NCBI GenBank assembly: GCA_017962605.1
Contig: JAGCUY010000123.1
Span: forward strand, 1-56,389
From: Kiritimatiellia bacterium
GTDB lineage: Bacteria > Verrucomicrobiota > Kiritimatiellia > RFP12 > JAAYLN01
DNA length: 56,389 bases
Direction of reading: 5' to 3'
How positions within the stretch are numbered: the first letter of the stretch is position 1; each line of letters starts with the position of its first letter. A program made the position numbers and the translations under genes. Below, piece after piece: positions 33,213 through 41,220 of this stretch. The notes beneath the pieces were generated by a model, which saw only the letters and a program-made list of their open reading frames with translations, had not been told where the DNA came from and made no database searches.

Positions 33213-35183
33213 CTACTTGATTTGTGCGATTAGCGCGGAGCGCGCCGCCCAGTCGGGTGCCGATTCGAGGCGGCGCAGTGCGGATGAGAGAAGAAGCCGG
33301 GCGTTGGTGCCGCCCTCTGCGGCGGGGTCAATGGAATCCCGCGTGCGGCGGATGTAGTCGATCCATGCCCGGAAGACGAACTCTTGCATGGTTTCGGCAA
33401 GCGGCATCCCCGATTGCAGGGCAGGGGACGGGCGCGTGGCGAGGTAGGCCAGGATGGCGCGTGCCTCAGGCGTGCCGGAGGCGTTTATCGCACCGAGGGC
33501 GTTGGAGCCGCTTTCAAGGTCGTTCAGCGCCGCGGCCGCTATTTGCGCCACGGGGGAATCTGGAGGAATGGGCGGAAGCCATTCGTGCGTGAAGGTGGCT
33601 ATGGCGCGGTTCTCCTCGCTCGGCGTGGCCGCGATCTTGACCAGTGCGTCCGCAATGGCCACCAGCGGCGTCTCGGGCAGGCGGATGCGGGTTGGCGTGG
33701 GCGGTTCTGGAGCCGGGGTCGGTGAGGGAGAAGTGGGATTCGGATTTCGGGATTCGGGAGCCGATGAGGTGGATTCAGGGGCCGGAGAGATGGATTCGGG
33801 GTTTTGGAGCCGGGATTCGGAAGTGGGAGTCGGGGCGGGAGAGTGCGGTGCGCCGGGTTGGCGCTCGCGGGCTTTGGCGGATTCGAGGTAGGCGGCGAAG
33901 TCCTGTTCGAGGGCGGATTGCGGGAGGTTGAGGAGTTCCGCTGCCTCCTGGAGCATGTAGGAGCGGAACACCGCCTTTGATGCGGAGGCTACCGTCTCGA
34001 ATATTTCGTCGGTGAGGCGCGAGAGGGAGTCTATGGCGCCGCCGCCATCGGTCGCTCCCTTGGCGGCGCGGACATGGAGGGCGATGAGCGAGACGGGGTT
34101 GTCAAGCAGGGCCTGGAACTCGGCGGCCGGACGGTCGCGGAGGAAGGAGTCGGGGTCTTCGCCCTGCGGGATGAGCGCGGCCTGGACGGGTAGTCCGGCG
34201 GCGAGGAAGAGGCGGCCGGTGCGGATGGCGGCCTTCATGCCGGCGCCGTCGCCGTCGAAGGCCAGCGTTGCGCCGTCGGCGTATGACTTGAGAAGGGCCA
34301 CGTGGTCGGCGGTGAATGCCGTGCCCTGGGATGCGACGGCGTTCGCGAATCCGCATGAATGGCAGCGGATGACGTCGATCTGGCCCTCGCATACGAGGGC
34401 GGTGCGGCGCGGGTCGCGGGTGATGGCGCGCTTTGCGAACGACAGTCCGTAGAGGACGCGGCTCTTGCGGAAGATGGGGGTCTCGGTGCTGTTGTAGTAT
34501 TTCGGGGCCTTGCGGGAGTCGTCTAGCAGGCGGCCTGAGAAGGCGACCACGTGGCCGTTCTGGTCGCAGATGGGGAACATCAGGCGGCCGTGGAACTTGT
34601 CGTAGAAGGAGTCTCCTGCGGAGCGGGGCGGCGACAGGAAGCCTGCCTCGACCATCTCCTCCATGGTGTAGTCGTGCTTCTCCGCCCATTGGACGAGGGC
34701 GTTGCGTTGTTCAGGCGCGTAGCCTATGCGGAACTTCTCGGCGGTCGCTTCGTCGATGCGTCGGCGGGCGAGGTAGTCGCGGGCCTTCTGCGCCTCCTTG
34801 GTGGAGAGCAGGCAGCGGCGGTAGAATGCGGCGATGTCTTCGTGAAGCGCGAGGAGGCGCTTGCGGAGGCGCGAGCCCGAGTCGTCCGCGGTTTCGAGCG
34901 TGACGCCGCAGCGGTCGGCGAGGGCGCGGACGGCGTCGGGGAATGTCATGCCGTCGGAGAGCATCAGGAACTTGAAAACGTCGCCCTGCGCGCCGCAGCC
35001 GAAGCAGTGGAAGGTGCGGCGCGACGGCGAGACGATGAAGGACGGCGTCTTCTCGTGGTGGAATGGGCAGCAGGCTTTGAAGTCGGCGCCGGCGCGCTTC
35101 AGCGGGACGCGCTGGGAGATGACTTCGACGATGTCGCTCCGCGCGCGGATTTCCTCGAGGGTCTGATCGGAGAACCCGGCCAT
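33213..35183 (-). CDS. dnaG: DNA primase with repeat-derived linker
   Basis: Makes RNA primers at the replication fork, 656 aa. I chose MAGFSDQTLEEIRARSDIVEVI at 35183, which has GGGAGG just upstream. The zinc domain shows CPFHHEKTPSFIVSP and FHCFGCGAQGD. The catalytic TOPRIM region has VCEGQIDVI and TLAFDGDGAGMKAAIR. Residues about 450-484 form a Pro/Ser/Glu-rich linker encoded by GGATTCGG-type repeats (33731-33835) between the core and the C-terminal helicase-binding domain. The C-terminus is otherwise of normal size. It starts 3 nt after the cvpA stop, so the two are co-transcribed. Confidence 0.95.
   Translation of the reverse strand: MAGFSDQTLEEIRARSDIVEVISQRVPLKRAGADFKACCPFHHEKTPSFIVSPSRRTFHCFGCGAQGDVFKFLMLSDGMTFPDAVRALADRCGVTLETADDSGSRLRKRLLALHEDIAAFYRRCLLSTKEAQKARDYLARRRIDEATAEKFRIGYAPEQRNALVQWAEKHDYTMEEMVEAGFLSPPRSAGDSFYDKFHGRLMFPICDQNGHVVAFSGRLLDDSRKAPKYYNSTETPIFRKSRVLYGLSFAKRAITRDPRRTALVCEGQIDVIRCHSCGFANAVASQGTAFTADHVALLKSYADGATLAFDGDGAGMKAAIRTGRLFLAAGLPVQAALIPQGEDPDSFLRDRPAAEFQALLDNPVSLIALHVRAAKGATDGGGAIDSLSRLTDEIFETVASASKAVFRSYMLQEAAELLNLPQSALEQDFAAYLESAKARERQPGAPHSPAPTPTSESRLQNPESISPAPESTSSAPESRNPNPTSPSPTPAPEPPTPTRIRLPETPLVAIADALVKIAATPSEENRAIATFTHEWLPPIPPDSPVAQIAAAALNDLESGSNALGAINASGTPEARAILAYLATRPSPALQSGMPLAETMQEFVFRAWIDYIRRTRDSIDPAAEGGTNARLLLSSALRRLESAPDWAARSALIAQIK
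33731..33835 (-). repeat. in-frame GGATTCGG-type repeat inside dnaG
   Basis: Plus-strand copies include GGGATTCGGATTTCGGGATT, then GGTGGATTCAGGGG, ATGGATTCGGGG and CGGGATTCGGAAG. They encode the low-complexity NPESISPAPESTSSAPESRN-like linker. The unit resembles the intergenic short-period repeats elsewhere in the window. Confidence 0.75.
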
Positions 35184-35185
35184 TG

Positions 35186-35695
35186 CTACCTCCCGCCAGT
35201 GGCGCAGGGGAGTTTTACGCCGTTGGGGGCGATGATTCGTTCCACAACTGGCATTACGCGGATGCCGGTGCGCGACTTGGCGAATGCGGTGCTGGAGTAG
35301 GATGAACGCGTCACAAGTGCGACGGCGCAGAAGATGACGAACAAGAGAAGAAGGCCCTTGATGGCTCCGGCGATTGCGCCAAGGATGTTGTCGATCGGCG
35401 ATATGAGAATGAGATGCGCCACTTTGGCGATGATGATTCGGAGGATTATGAATATGACGAATGCCGCGACGAGCGTGAGGCCGAAAACTACGGCCGGTGC
35501 GGCGGCGCCGGAGGACGGAAGCAGTGATGCGATGTGCGGGTAGAGGAGGAAGGAGAGCTTGAAGGCCAGTACCAGCGCCGCTATCTGCGCAAGCGTGGCG
35601 GATAGCCCGCGTATGGCGTCCCATGTCGCGAGAGCGATAATCAGCGTCGCGCAGGCGATGTCAATCCACATGGGTGCTGGAATGGTGGAGAGCAT
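35186..35695 (-). CDS. cvpA: CvpA family membrane protein
   Basis: 169 aa with four hydrophobic segments (about residues 10-30, 36-56, 66-92 and 104-128), a conserved AxWDAIRGLSATLAQ start and a central GAIAGAIKGLLLLFVIFC, typical of the CvpA/colicin V production family. The molecular role is not settled; links to envelope integrity are reported for the family. It is translated just ahead of dnaG. A purine-rich repeat array lies directly before its start codon, so no ordinary promoter or ribosome binding site is visible there. Confidence 0.85.
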   Translation of the reverse strand: MLSTIPAPMWIDIACATLIIALATWDAIRGLSATLAQIAALVLAFKLSFLLYPHIASLLPSSGAAAPAVVFGLTLVAAFVIFIILRIIIAKVAHLILISPIDNILGAIAGAIKGLLLLFVIFCAVALVTRSSYSSTAFAKSRTGIRVMPVVERIIAPNGVKLPCATGGR

Positions 35696-35696
35696 A

Positions 35697-35770
35697 AGAG
35701 GGAACGGGGAATGGGGAACGGGGAACGGGGAATGGGGAATTGGGAACGGGGACTGGGGAATGGGGAACGG
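35697..35770. repeat. GGGGAAC/GGGGAAT heptamer array between genes
   Basis: About 74 bp of near-perfect 7-nt units, GGGGAAC, GGGGAAT, TGGGAAC and GGGGACT. The array fills the entire gap between the cvpA start codon and the TPR lipoprotein stop. Confidence 0.9.
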
Positions 35771-36925
35771 TTATGGCGTGAACTTGGTGTTGGGCATCTT
35801 CCCCATCCAGGCCTCGAAGTCGGCGGTCTTGGCGGCCGGGTTGGCGCGCTTGGTGGCGGCGAGGAAGAGTTCTCCGTAGATGCGCGCCTCGTAGTAGCGC
35901 TGCCCCTGGGCGTAGGAATAGGCGGCTAGGCGCAGGGCCTGCGGTTCATCTGGCCAGCGGGGGATTATCGATGACGTGAGTGCCGCGGTTGCCTTTTCGT
36001 AGTCGCCTGAGGAGTAGGTTATGTTGGCCCCCCAGTAGGCGACGTTGAACCGCGTGGGGTCGAGGTTCGCGGCGGCTTCGAAGGAAGTCTTGGCTTCGGC
36101 TATGCGGTTCATGGCCATGAGGGCGTTGGCGCGGTTTGCGAGGGCGTCGAAGGCGAGCGGGTCGGCGGCGGACGCCTGTGCAAAGAACCCCTCGGCCTTG
36201 GCGTATTCTTTCTTCGCGTAGGCTTCCAGACCCTGAGTCACGAGTGCCGCGGCTTCGGGCGCGGTGACATGCGAATAGGACGGCGGAAGAGATTTTGCGG
36301 CCTCGTCGCGCATCTTCGTCGCCTTTTTGACAAGGGCCTCGTCTGCGGGGCTGGTGGCAAGGAAGTCGTTAAGCGGCTTCACTGCCGCTGCGGGGAGGCG
36401 AAGCGTCTTGGCGCAGAGGTTGCCGAAGTTGTAGAAAGTGGGCGCGTATTCGGGGTCTGCGTTGTGCGCAGCGAGGAGGCGAGCGAGCGCGAGGTCGTTG
36501 CGGCGCAGGGCCGACTCAACCAGCGCCATCGAGTTCAACGCCCTTGCCGCCGCAGTGCCTTCGCGGTATTGAAGGACGAAGTCGAGGAGTTCGTGGGCCT
36601 CGGAGAGATTGTCGGCGGAGCCAGCCTTGCGCAGTTCTCCTGCGAGGGCTTCGGATGCGTCCAGGTCGCCGGGAGTGAAGCGCAGGACGTCGCGGAACGA
36701 CGCTATCGCTCCGGAGACGTCGCCAGCCAGTGCCTGTGCTATGCCTAAGTTGTAGTGGAGCGGTACCGACGACGGGTGCTCCTTGAGCGCCGCCTTGAAG
36801 GCGGTCGCGGCCGTCTTGAAGTCGCCTTGGGAAAGCGCATTCTCGCCATCTTCAACGGTGGGGGTCTGCTTGCCGCACCCAAAAAACAGGGCGGATAAAA
36901 ACAAAGTCGCTATGAATGTCCTCAT
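35771..36925 (-). CDS. TPR-repeat lipoprotein
   Basis: 384 aa. The signal peptide ends in a lipobox (ALFFGC, Cys 17). The mature protein is built of tetratricopeptide repeats, clearest at FKTAATAFKAALKEHPSSVPLHYNLGIAQALAG, YAPTFYNFGNLCAK, AKAEGFFAQASAADPLAFDALANRANAL and KTSFEAAANLDPTRFNVAYWG. Such proteins are periplasmic scaffolds; the partner is unknown. A TGGTATAAT box lies 42 nt upstream, so it probably has its own promoter. Its stop abuts the heptamer array before cvpA. Confidence 0.85.
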   Translation of the reverse strand: MRTFIATLFLSALFFGCGKQTPTVEDGENALSQGDFKTAATAFKAALKEHPSSVPLHYNLGIAQALAGDVSGAIASFRDVLRFTPGDLDASEALAGELRKAGSADNLSEAHELLDFVLQYREGTAAARALNSMALVESALRRNDLALARLLAAHNADPEYAPTFYNFGNLCAKTLRLPAAAVKPLNDFLATSPADEALVKKATKMRDEAAKSLPPSYSHVTAPEAAALVTQGLEAYAKKEYAKAEGFFAQASAADPLAFDALANRANALMAMNRIAEAKTSFEAAANLDPTRFNVAYWGANITYSSGDYEKATAALTSSIIPRWPDEPQALRLAAYSYAQGQRYYEARIYGELFLAATKRANPAAKTADFEAWMGKMPNTKFTP

Positions 36926-36967
36926 TGTGGATTAAAACTCCAAAAATTCGCCAATAAATCAGCGAAT

Positions 36968-36976
36968 ATTATACCA
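36968..36976 (-). promoter_or_regulatory. extended -10 box for TPR lipoprotein
   Basis: On the minus strand, TGGTATAAT lies 42 nt before the ATG at 36925, in the AT-rich 67-bp gap after hisF. Confidence 0.55.
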
Positions 36977-36992
36977 CAAGACTGGGGTAAGG

Positions 36993-37763
36993 TTAGGTGC
37001 GGCGCAGGGGAACGCCACGCATGGCCGCCTTGATGCCGGAGACGGTCCATTCGCCGGTGTGGATCATGCCGGCCACGATGGCGGCGTCGGCGTGTCCGTC
37101 GCGCCATGCGGCGTCCAGGTGTTCCGGCTTCCCGGCGCCGCCAGAGGCGATCACCGGCACACCTACGGCATCGGCGATCTTGCGCGTGATTTCAAGGTCG
37201 AATCCGGCGCGGGTGCCGTCGGCATCGACGGAGTTCACGACGATCTCCCCGGCGCCCAAGTCGGCCGCGCGCTTCGCCCATTCCACGGCGTCCAGGCCGG
37301 TCCTGACGCGGAATCCGCGCGCCGTGATCTCGTAGCCGGAGGGGAACTTTTCGAGGTCGGGAGTGCGCACGGGGTCCATTCCGAGCACGATGCACTGCGA
37401 GCCAAATGCCTTAGCGCCGTCGGCGATGACTTGCGGGTTGGAGATGGCGAGGGAGTTGACCGACACCTTCTCCGCGCCGGCGAGGAGGACGCGCCGCATG
37501 TCGTCGAGCGAGGATATCCCGCCGCCGACTGCGAATGGGATTCGCACCACGGACGCGACGTCGCGCACGATGCCGATGTCGATTGGCCGGCGCTCAGCCG
37601 ATGCCGTGATGTCATAGACCACCAGCTCGTCGCAGCCGTCCTCGTAGTAGCGCGCCGCCATCTCGACGGGGTCGCCGAGGTCGATGTTGTTCTGGAACTT
37701 CACGCCTTTGGTGACGCGCCTGTTGCGGACGTCCAGGCAGGGGATGATGCGGAAGGTTAGCAT
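36993..37763 (-). CDS. hisF: imidazole glycerol phosphate synthase, cyclase subunit
   Basis: TIM-barrel half of the histidine pathway enzyme that makes imidazole glycerol phosphate and AICAR from PRFAR, 256 aa. The catalytic Asp 11 lies in [15 protein letters not shown]. The second catalytic Asp is in [14 protein letters not shown], and the phosphate loops are [11 protein letters not shown] and [12 protein letters not shown]. Length is standard. It overlaps hisH by 7 nt, so the two subunits are co-translated. No other histidine genes are nearby. Confidence 0.96.
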   Translation of the reverse strand: MLTFRIIPCLDVRNRRVTKGVKFQNNIDLGDPVEMAARYYEDGCDELVVYDITASAERRPIDIGIVRDVASVVRIPFAVGGGISSLDDMRRVLLAGAEKVSVNSLAISNPQVIADGAKAFGSQCIVLGMDPVRTPDLEKFPSGYEITARGFRVRTGLDAVEWAKRAADLGAGEIVVNSVDADGTRAGFDLEITRKIADAVGVPVIASGGAGKPEHLDAAWRDGHADAAIVAGMIHTGEWTVSGIKAAMRGVPLRRT

Positions 37764-38392
37764 TGTTCCGGCTCCTTTCCATCCCAGCGGAGGAAGTTCT
37801 CAAGGAGGCGGAGGCCAGTACGGCCCGACTTCTCCGCGTGGAACTGTGTCGCCACCACGTTGCCGCGTGCGACGGCCGAGGTGAAGGTCTGCCCGGCGTA
37901 TTCTGTTTCGCAGAGAATGTCGGCGCCGTTGGCCGGCGCCACGTAGTAGCTATGGACGAAGTAGAAGTCGCTGCCGTCCCTGATGGAGTCGAGGACGGGG
38001 TGCTTTTTGCGGATGATCGCCTGGTTCCAGCCCATGTGCGGGATCTTGGCGCGGGGGCCGGTGGGGGCGAGGCGCCTGACGGTGCCGGGGAGGATTCCGA
38101 GGGTCTCGGTTCCGCCGTCCTCATCGGAGCGCTCGAAGAGTATCTGCGTTCCAAGGCAGATGCCAAGGAAGGGGACTCCCGCCGCGATTGCCGCGCGGAT
38201 GGCGGTGTCCAGGCCTGCCCTGCGGAGGTTGTCCATGGCGGCGGCTGCTGCCCCGACGCCGGGGAAGACGAGCCGGTCTGCGGCGGCGACTCCGGCGGCG
38301 TCGGAGACGACTTTCGCCTCCGCGCCCAGCGCCTCGAAGGCGAGCCGGACGCTTGTCAAATTGCCCGCGTTGTAGTCAATGATCGTGAGCAT
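37757..38392 (-). CDS. hisH: imidazole glycerol phosphate synthase, glutaminase subunit
   Basis: Class I glutamine amidotransferase that feeds ammonia to HisF, 211 aa. It begins TIIDYNAGNLTSVRLAFEAL. The nucleophile Cys is in PFLGICLGTQILFE (about residue 80), and the His/Glu pair is in ATQFHAEKSGRTG. Length is standard. It lies upstream of hisF with a 7-nt overlap. The region just before its start codon is a repeat array, and no ordinary promoter or ribosome binding site can be seen. Confidence 0.95.
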   Translation of the reverse strand: MLTIIDYNAGNLTSVRLAFEALGAEAKVVSDAAGVAAADRLVFPGVGAAAAAMDNLRRAGLDTAIRAAIAAGVPFLGICLGTQILFERSDEDGGTETLGILPGTVRRLAPTGPRAKIPHMGWNQAIIRKKHPVLDSIRDGSDFYFVHSYYVAPANGADILCETEYAGQTFTSAVARGNVVATQFHAEKSGRTGLRLLENFLRWDGKEPEQC

Positions 38393-38396
38393 AGAA

Positions 38397-38562
38397 GAAT
38401 GTGGAAATGTGGAAGTGTGAAAGTGTGAAAATGTGGAAGTGTGGAAGTGGGAGAGTGTGAAAATGTGGAAGTGTGGAAGTGGGAGAGTGTGGAAATATTA
38501 GAGGGTAATAGTCATTGGTTGTTGGCTGTTGGTTGTTGGCTGTTTTCACATTTTCACATTAT
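38397..38562. repeat. GTGGAAGTGTGAAA array plus GTTGGCTGTTG repeat
   Basis: From 38397 to about 38500 there are degenerate 8-9 nt units (TGTGGAAG, TGTGAAAA, TGGGAGAG). At 38516-38544 a different repeat appears, TTGGTTGTTGGCTG twice. At 38544-38562 lies the 19-nt sequence also found at 20436-20454, which contains the lactonase stop codon. Together they fill the 161 bp between hisH and the lactonase gene. Confidence 0.88.
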
Positions 38563-39615
38563 AAAAGCCAGCGGCTTGGGCATGGCTAAGGTCGCCGGGA
38601 GGCGCGTGAGTGCGCCGGTTGCGGCGTCGAAGCGGTATAGCCCGACATTGTCGGAAAGCTTGTGGCCGACGATCACGCAGTCCTGCGAGGCGAAGACGAA
38701 GTCGCGGGGGAAGCGGCCGGTGAGCTGCGATACGACCTTTTCCGCGCCGAGCGTGCCGTCGTCCTTGATGGGGAAGGCGGCGATGGAGTCGTGGCCGCGG
38801 TTGGAGGCCAGCAGCCAGCGGCCGCAGGGCGAAATGCGGATCGCGGCGCACTTGGTGTCGCCGTCGAAGCCCTGCGGAAGCGTGGAGAGCGGCTCCTGGA
38901 GCGGGCGGAGGCGGCCATTTTCGTAGGCGAACGACTGTACGGCGCTGCCGAGTTCGTAGATGAGGTAGGCGCGGTCGCCCGCCGCGTTGAAGATCATGTG
39001 GCGTGGGCCAAGTCCGGGGGCGCCGTGGAAGTCGTTCTCCGGCAGAGGCGCCAGAGTGCCGCCTCCGGCGCATCCGGCCAGGTCGTAGGCGTTCACGGTG
39101 TCGGTGCCGAGGTCGCAGATGAAGAGCACGCGGTCGTCGGGCGACGCCACGGCGCAGTGGCAGTGCGCCGACTCCTGCCGCTTTTGGTTGGGGCCGTGCC
39201 CTTCGTGGTGGACGACCGAGCATGCGCCGAAGGTGCCGTCCTTGTTGATGGCGACGACTCCGGCGTGGGCGGCGGAGTATTCGGCGAAGAGGAGGCGCGT
39301 TCCGTCATGGGAGAGGGAGATGTGGCACGGAACGGAGAAGGGGAATGGAATCAGGTCGATGCGCCTGGCGTTGAGGTCGGCGTCAAGCGCGTAGGCGGCG
39401 AGTGCGCCGGACTTGGCGCGGTCGGCGTCGGGCGCGGTCGCCTGCGCCACGTAGAGGCGGTCGCGGGCTTCGCTGACGGCGAAGTAGATCGGGTTGCCGA
39501 TGTCCTCGACCGGCGCGAGTTCGCGGATTGCGGCCTTCTCGCAATCGACGGCTATGCGCCTTATCTTGGCGTTGTCGGGAGTGGTGTATGAGCCAACGAT
39601 GAAAGTCTTTTCCAT
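38554..39615 (-). CDS. lactonase-family seven-bladed beta-propeller
   Basis: 353 aa, no signal peptide. Repeated blades such as RRIAVDCEKAAIREL, CHISLSHDGTRLLFAEY, HCAVASPDDRVLFICDLGTD and AAIRISPCGRWLLASNRGHDSIA match the YbhE/Pgl lactonase family, with the typical ASNRGHDSI and LGTDTVNAY motifs. Members include 6-phosphogluconolactonase of the pentose phosphate pathway and lactonases of other sugars; which one cannot be decided here. Its last three codons and stop lie inside the AATGTGAAA repeat. It follows scpB by 24 bp on the same strand. Confidence 0.85.
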   Translation of the reverse strand: MEKTFIVGSYTTPDNAKIRRIAVDCEKAAIRELAPVEDIGNPIYFAVSEARDRLYVAQATAPDADRAKSGALAAYALDADLNARRIDLIPFPFSVPCHISLSHDGTRLLFAEYSAAHAGVVAINKDGTFGACSVVHHEGHGPNQKRQESAHCHCAVASPDDRVLFICDLGTDTVNAYDLAGCAGGGTLAPLPENDFHGAPGLGPRHMIFNAAGDRAYLIYELGSAVQSFAYENGRLRPLQEPLSTLPQGFDGDTKCAAIRISPCGRWLLASNRGHDSIAAFPIKDDGTLGAEKVVSQLTGRFPRDFVFASQDCVIVGHKLSDNVGLYRFDAATGALTRLPATLAMPKPLAFIM

Positions 39616-39639
39616 TTGCTTGTCCTTTTTGATTAGTCG

Positions 39640-40365
39640 CTACGCCTTTGCGGCGCCGAGGGAGGGGTCTAGTTCCGCGAGTTCGTCCAGGTTCTTCAGC
39701 CCGAAGTGTTCGAGGAAGAGCGGGGTCGTGCCGTAGAGGAACGGGCGGCCGGGGAGTTCGCTGCGGCCAGTGGCGCGGATGAGGTGCATTTCCATCAGGG
39801 CGCGGACGACGTGGTCAACGGCCACCCCGCGGATGCCCTCGATTTCCGAGCGGGCGATTGGCTGGCGGTAGGCGATGATGGCGAGGGTCTCGAGCGCGGA
39901 CTTCGAGAGGCGCGCCGGCTTGTCGGCCTTGAGCAGGGCGCGGACCCAGCGCCCGCATCCGGGCTGTGTCTGGTAGCGCCAGCCGCCGGACACTTCGACG
40001 AGGTCGATGCCGAGTTCGAGGCGGTGGAGGTCCTGCGCGATCTCGTCGAGCGCGGCCACGACGTCGCGGGTGGTGATCTTGGCGAAGGGATTGACTTCGC
40101 CCGGCTCGAGCGCGCGGTCCCTGATGGCGTTGCGGACGGCCTCGGCTGAAATCGGCGCGGGGTTGGAGAACACCAGGGCGCCCACGACCTGCCGCAGGCT
40201 CGAAGCCGCCGCCATGCTGGCCAGCACTTCCTCGGCGGCGTTCATCTTGCCACCGGCCTTGGCTTTGTCCTCGGCCTTGGCGTTGTCTGCTTGCTGTTCG
40301 CCTGCGTCCTCAACCTTGACATCGTCCGCTTGCTGTCCGCCCGCGTCCTGCTCTTTGCTCTTCAT
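39640..40365 (-). CDS. scpB: segregation and condensation protein B
   Basis: Winged-helix subunit of the SMC-ScpAB condensin, 241 aa. The first 50 residues are a charged extension (Lys/Glu/Ala/Gln, with a repeated DAGxQQAD element). The core then shows VVGALVFSNPAPISAEAVRNAI, LVEVSGGWRYQTQP, LSKSALETLAIIAYRQPIARSEIEGIRGV and GRPFLYGTTPLFLEHFGL, all diagnostic of ScpB. It overlaps scpA by 4 nt (ATGA), as is usual for this pair. smc is not in the window. Confidence 0.95.
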   Translation of the reverse strand: MKSKEQDAGGQQADDVKVEDAGEQQADNAKAEDKAKAGGKMNAAEEVLASMAAASSLRQVVGALVFSNPAPISAEAVRNAIRDRALEPGEVNPFAKITTRDVVAALDEIAQDLHRLELGIDLVEVSGGWRYQTQPGCGRWVRALLKADKPARLSKSALETLAIIAYRQPIARSEIEGIRGVAVDHVVRALMEMHLIRATGRSELPGRPFLYGTTPLFLEHFGLKNLDELAELDPSLGAAKA

Positions 40366-41153
40366 GCCGTCTCCCTCTGCTCCGCAGCGGCCTCAGGCGG
40401 GCCGCCTCCGGGCGCATCTCCGCCCTCGATGAAAATCTCCGCGAACTCGCCGTCCTGGCGCGCCTTCACCTTGTGCTGGCGAATCAGCTCCAGCAGGGCC
40501 AGGAAGGTTACGATGATCTCCCCGCGCGGCGCCTTGTCGTCGAACAGCTCCGTGAATCGGAACGTTCCGCCAGATCCGGCGCGCTTGACGATTGCGTCGA
40601 TCTTTTCCGGAACGCTCCACACAACGGGTTTCAGGTGGTCGATCGGCGCGACGGGGCGGTTCTTCAAAATCTCGGCGAATGCCTTGACCAAGTCGATGAT
40701 GGAAACATCGGCCAGGCGCAGGGCGGCGTCGTCCGCCTGCCCGTCGGCAATCACCACCTCGCCGCCGGCGAGGTAGCATTCGGCCTGCCCGGCCTCTCGC
40801 ACCATGAGCGTCCCGGCGGCGTCCTTGAACTTCTTGTATTCGACCAGCTGCCGCACGAGGTCGAGGCGCGGGTCCTCCTCCTCTTCCTCCTCGCCGTCGC
40901 CGCGCCGCTCCACGGGTAGGAGCGTGCGGCTCTTGATGAGCATCAGCGAGGCGGCCATTACCAGGAACTCCCCGGCCACGTCGATGTCCAGGCGCTTCAT
41001 CCCTTCGAGGTAGGCCATGTACTGTCGGGTGATCTTCTCGATGGGGATGTCGTAGATGTCGAGTTCGTCGCGGTGGATGAGATACAAAAGCAAATCGAGG
41101 GGACCTTCGAAGACCCCCACGTCGAATCTGCATTCCTCATCCACGCTAGCCAT
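40362..41153 (-). CDS. scpA: segregation and condensation protein A
   Basis: Kleisin subunit of condensin, 263 aa from the ATG at 41153. A longer reading starts at 41258 but would run through the promoter. The sequence opens with the classic FEGPLDLLLYLIHRDELDIYDIPIEKIT and AGEFLVMAASLMLIKSRTLLP, then an acidic stretch (GEEEEEDPR). The C-terminal winged helix is GEIIVTFLALLELIRQHKVKARQDGEFAEIFIE. It heads scpA-scpB and is divergent from the GH5 gene across 67 bp holding two opposed extended -10 boxes. Confidence 0.95.
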   Translation of the reverse strand: MASVDEECRFDVGVFEGPLDLLLYLIHRDELDIYDIPIEKITRQYMAYLEGMKRLDIDVAGEFLVMAASLMLIKSRTLLPVERRGDGEEEEEEDPRLDLVRQLVEYKKFKDAAGTLMVREAGQAECYLAGGEVVIADGQADDAALRLADVSIIDLVKAFAEILKNRPVAPIDHLKPVVWSVPEKIDAIVKRAGSGGTFRFTELFDDKAPRGEIIVTFLALLELIRQHKVKARQDGEFAEIFIEGGDAPGGGPPEAAAEQRETA

Positions 41154-41162
41154 GGCATTTCC

Positions 41163-41171
41163 ATTATACCA
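41163..41171 (-). promoter_or_regulatory. extended -10 box for scpA, leaderless spacing
   Basis: Minus-strand TGGTATAAT, 9 nt before the scpA ATG at 41153. No ribosome binding site fits. It is back to back with the GH5 promoter at 41203-41211. Confidence 0.65.
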
Positions 41172-41202
41172 AAACGCATTTTTCGGCGAAAGCTTCCCAA
41201 TC

Positions 41203-41211
41203 TGGTATAAT
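41203..41211 (+). promoter_or_regulatory. extended -10 box for GH5 gene, leaderless spacing
   Basis: TGGTATAAT, 9 nt before the ATG at 41221. The same nonamer and the same spacing serve scpA on the other strand. Confidence 0.65.
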
Positions 41212-41220
41212 AAACCACTC

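Noticed and set aside
37757..38392. A hisH/hisF-like pair for an O-antigen amidination pathway
   Set aside because: No amidotransferase partner or sugar genes adjoin it, and both proteins match the standard histidine enzymes in length and motifs.
38397..38510. A CRISPR array or assembly error in the TGTGGAAG tract
   Set aside because: The period is only 8-9 nt and there are no spacers. Similar tracts with other units occur at two further gene junctions, so error is less likely.
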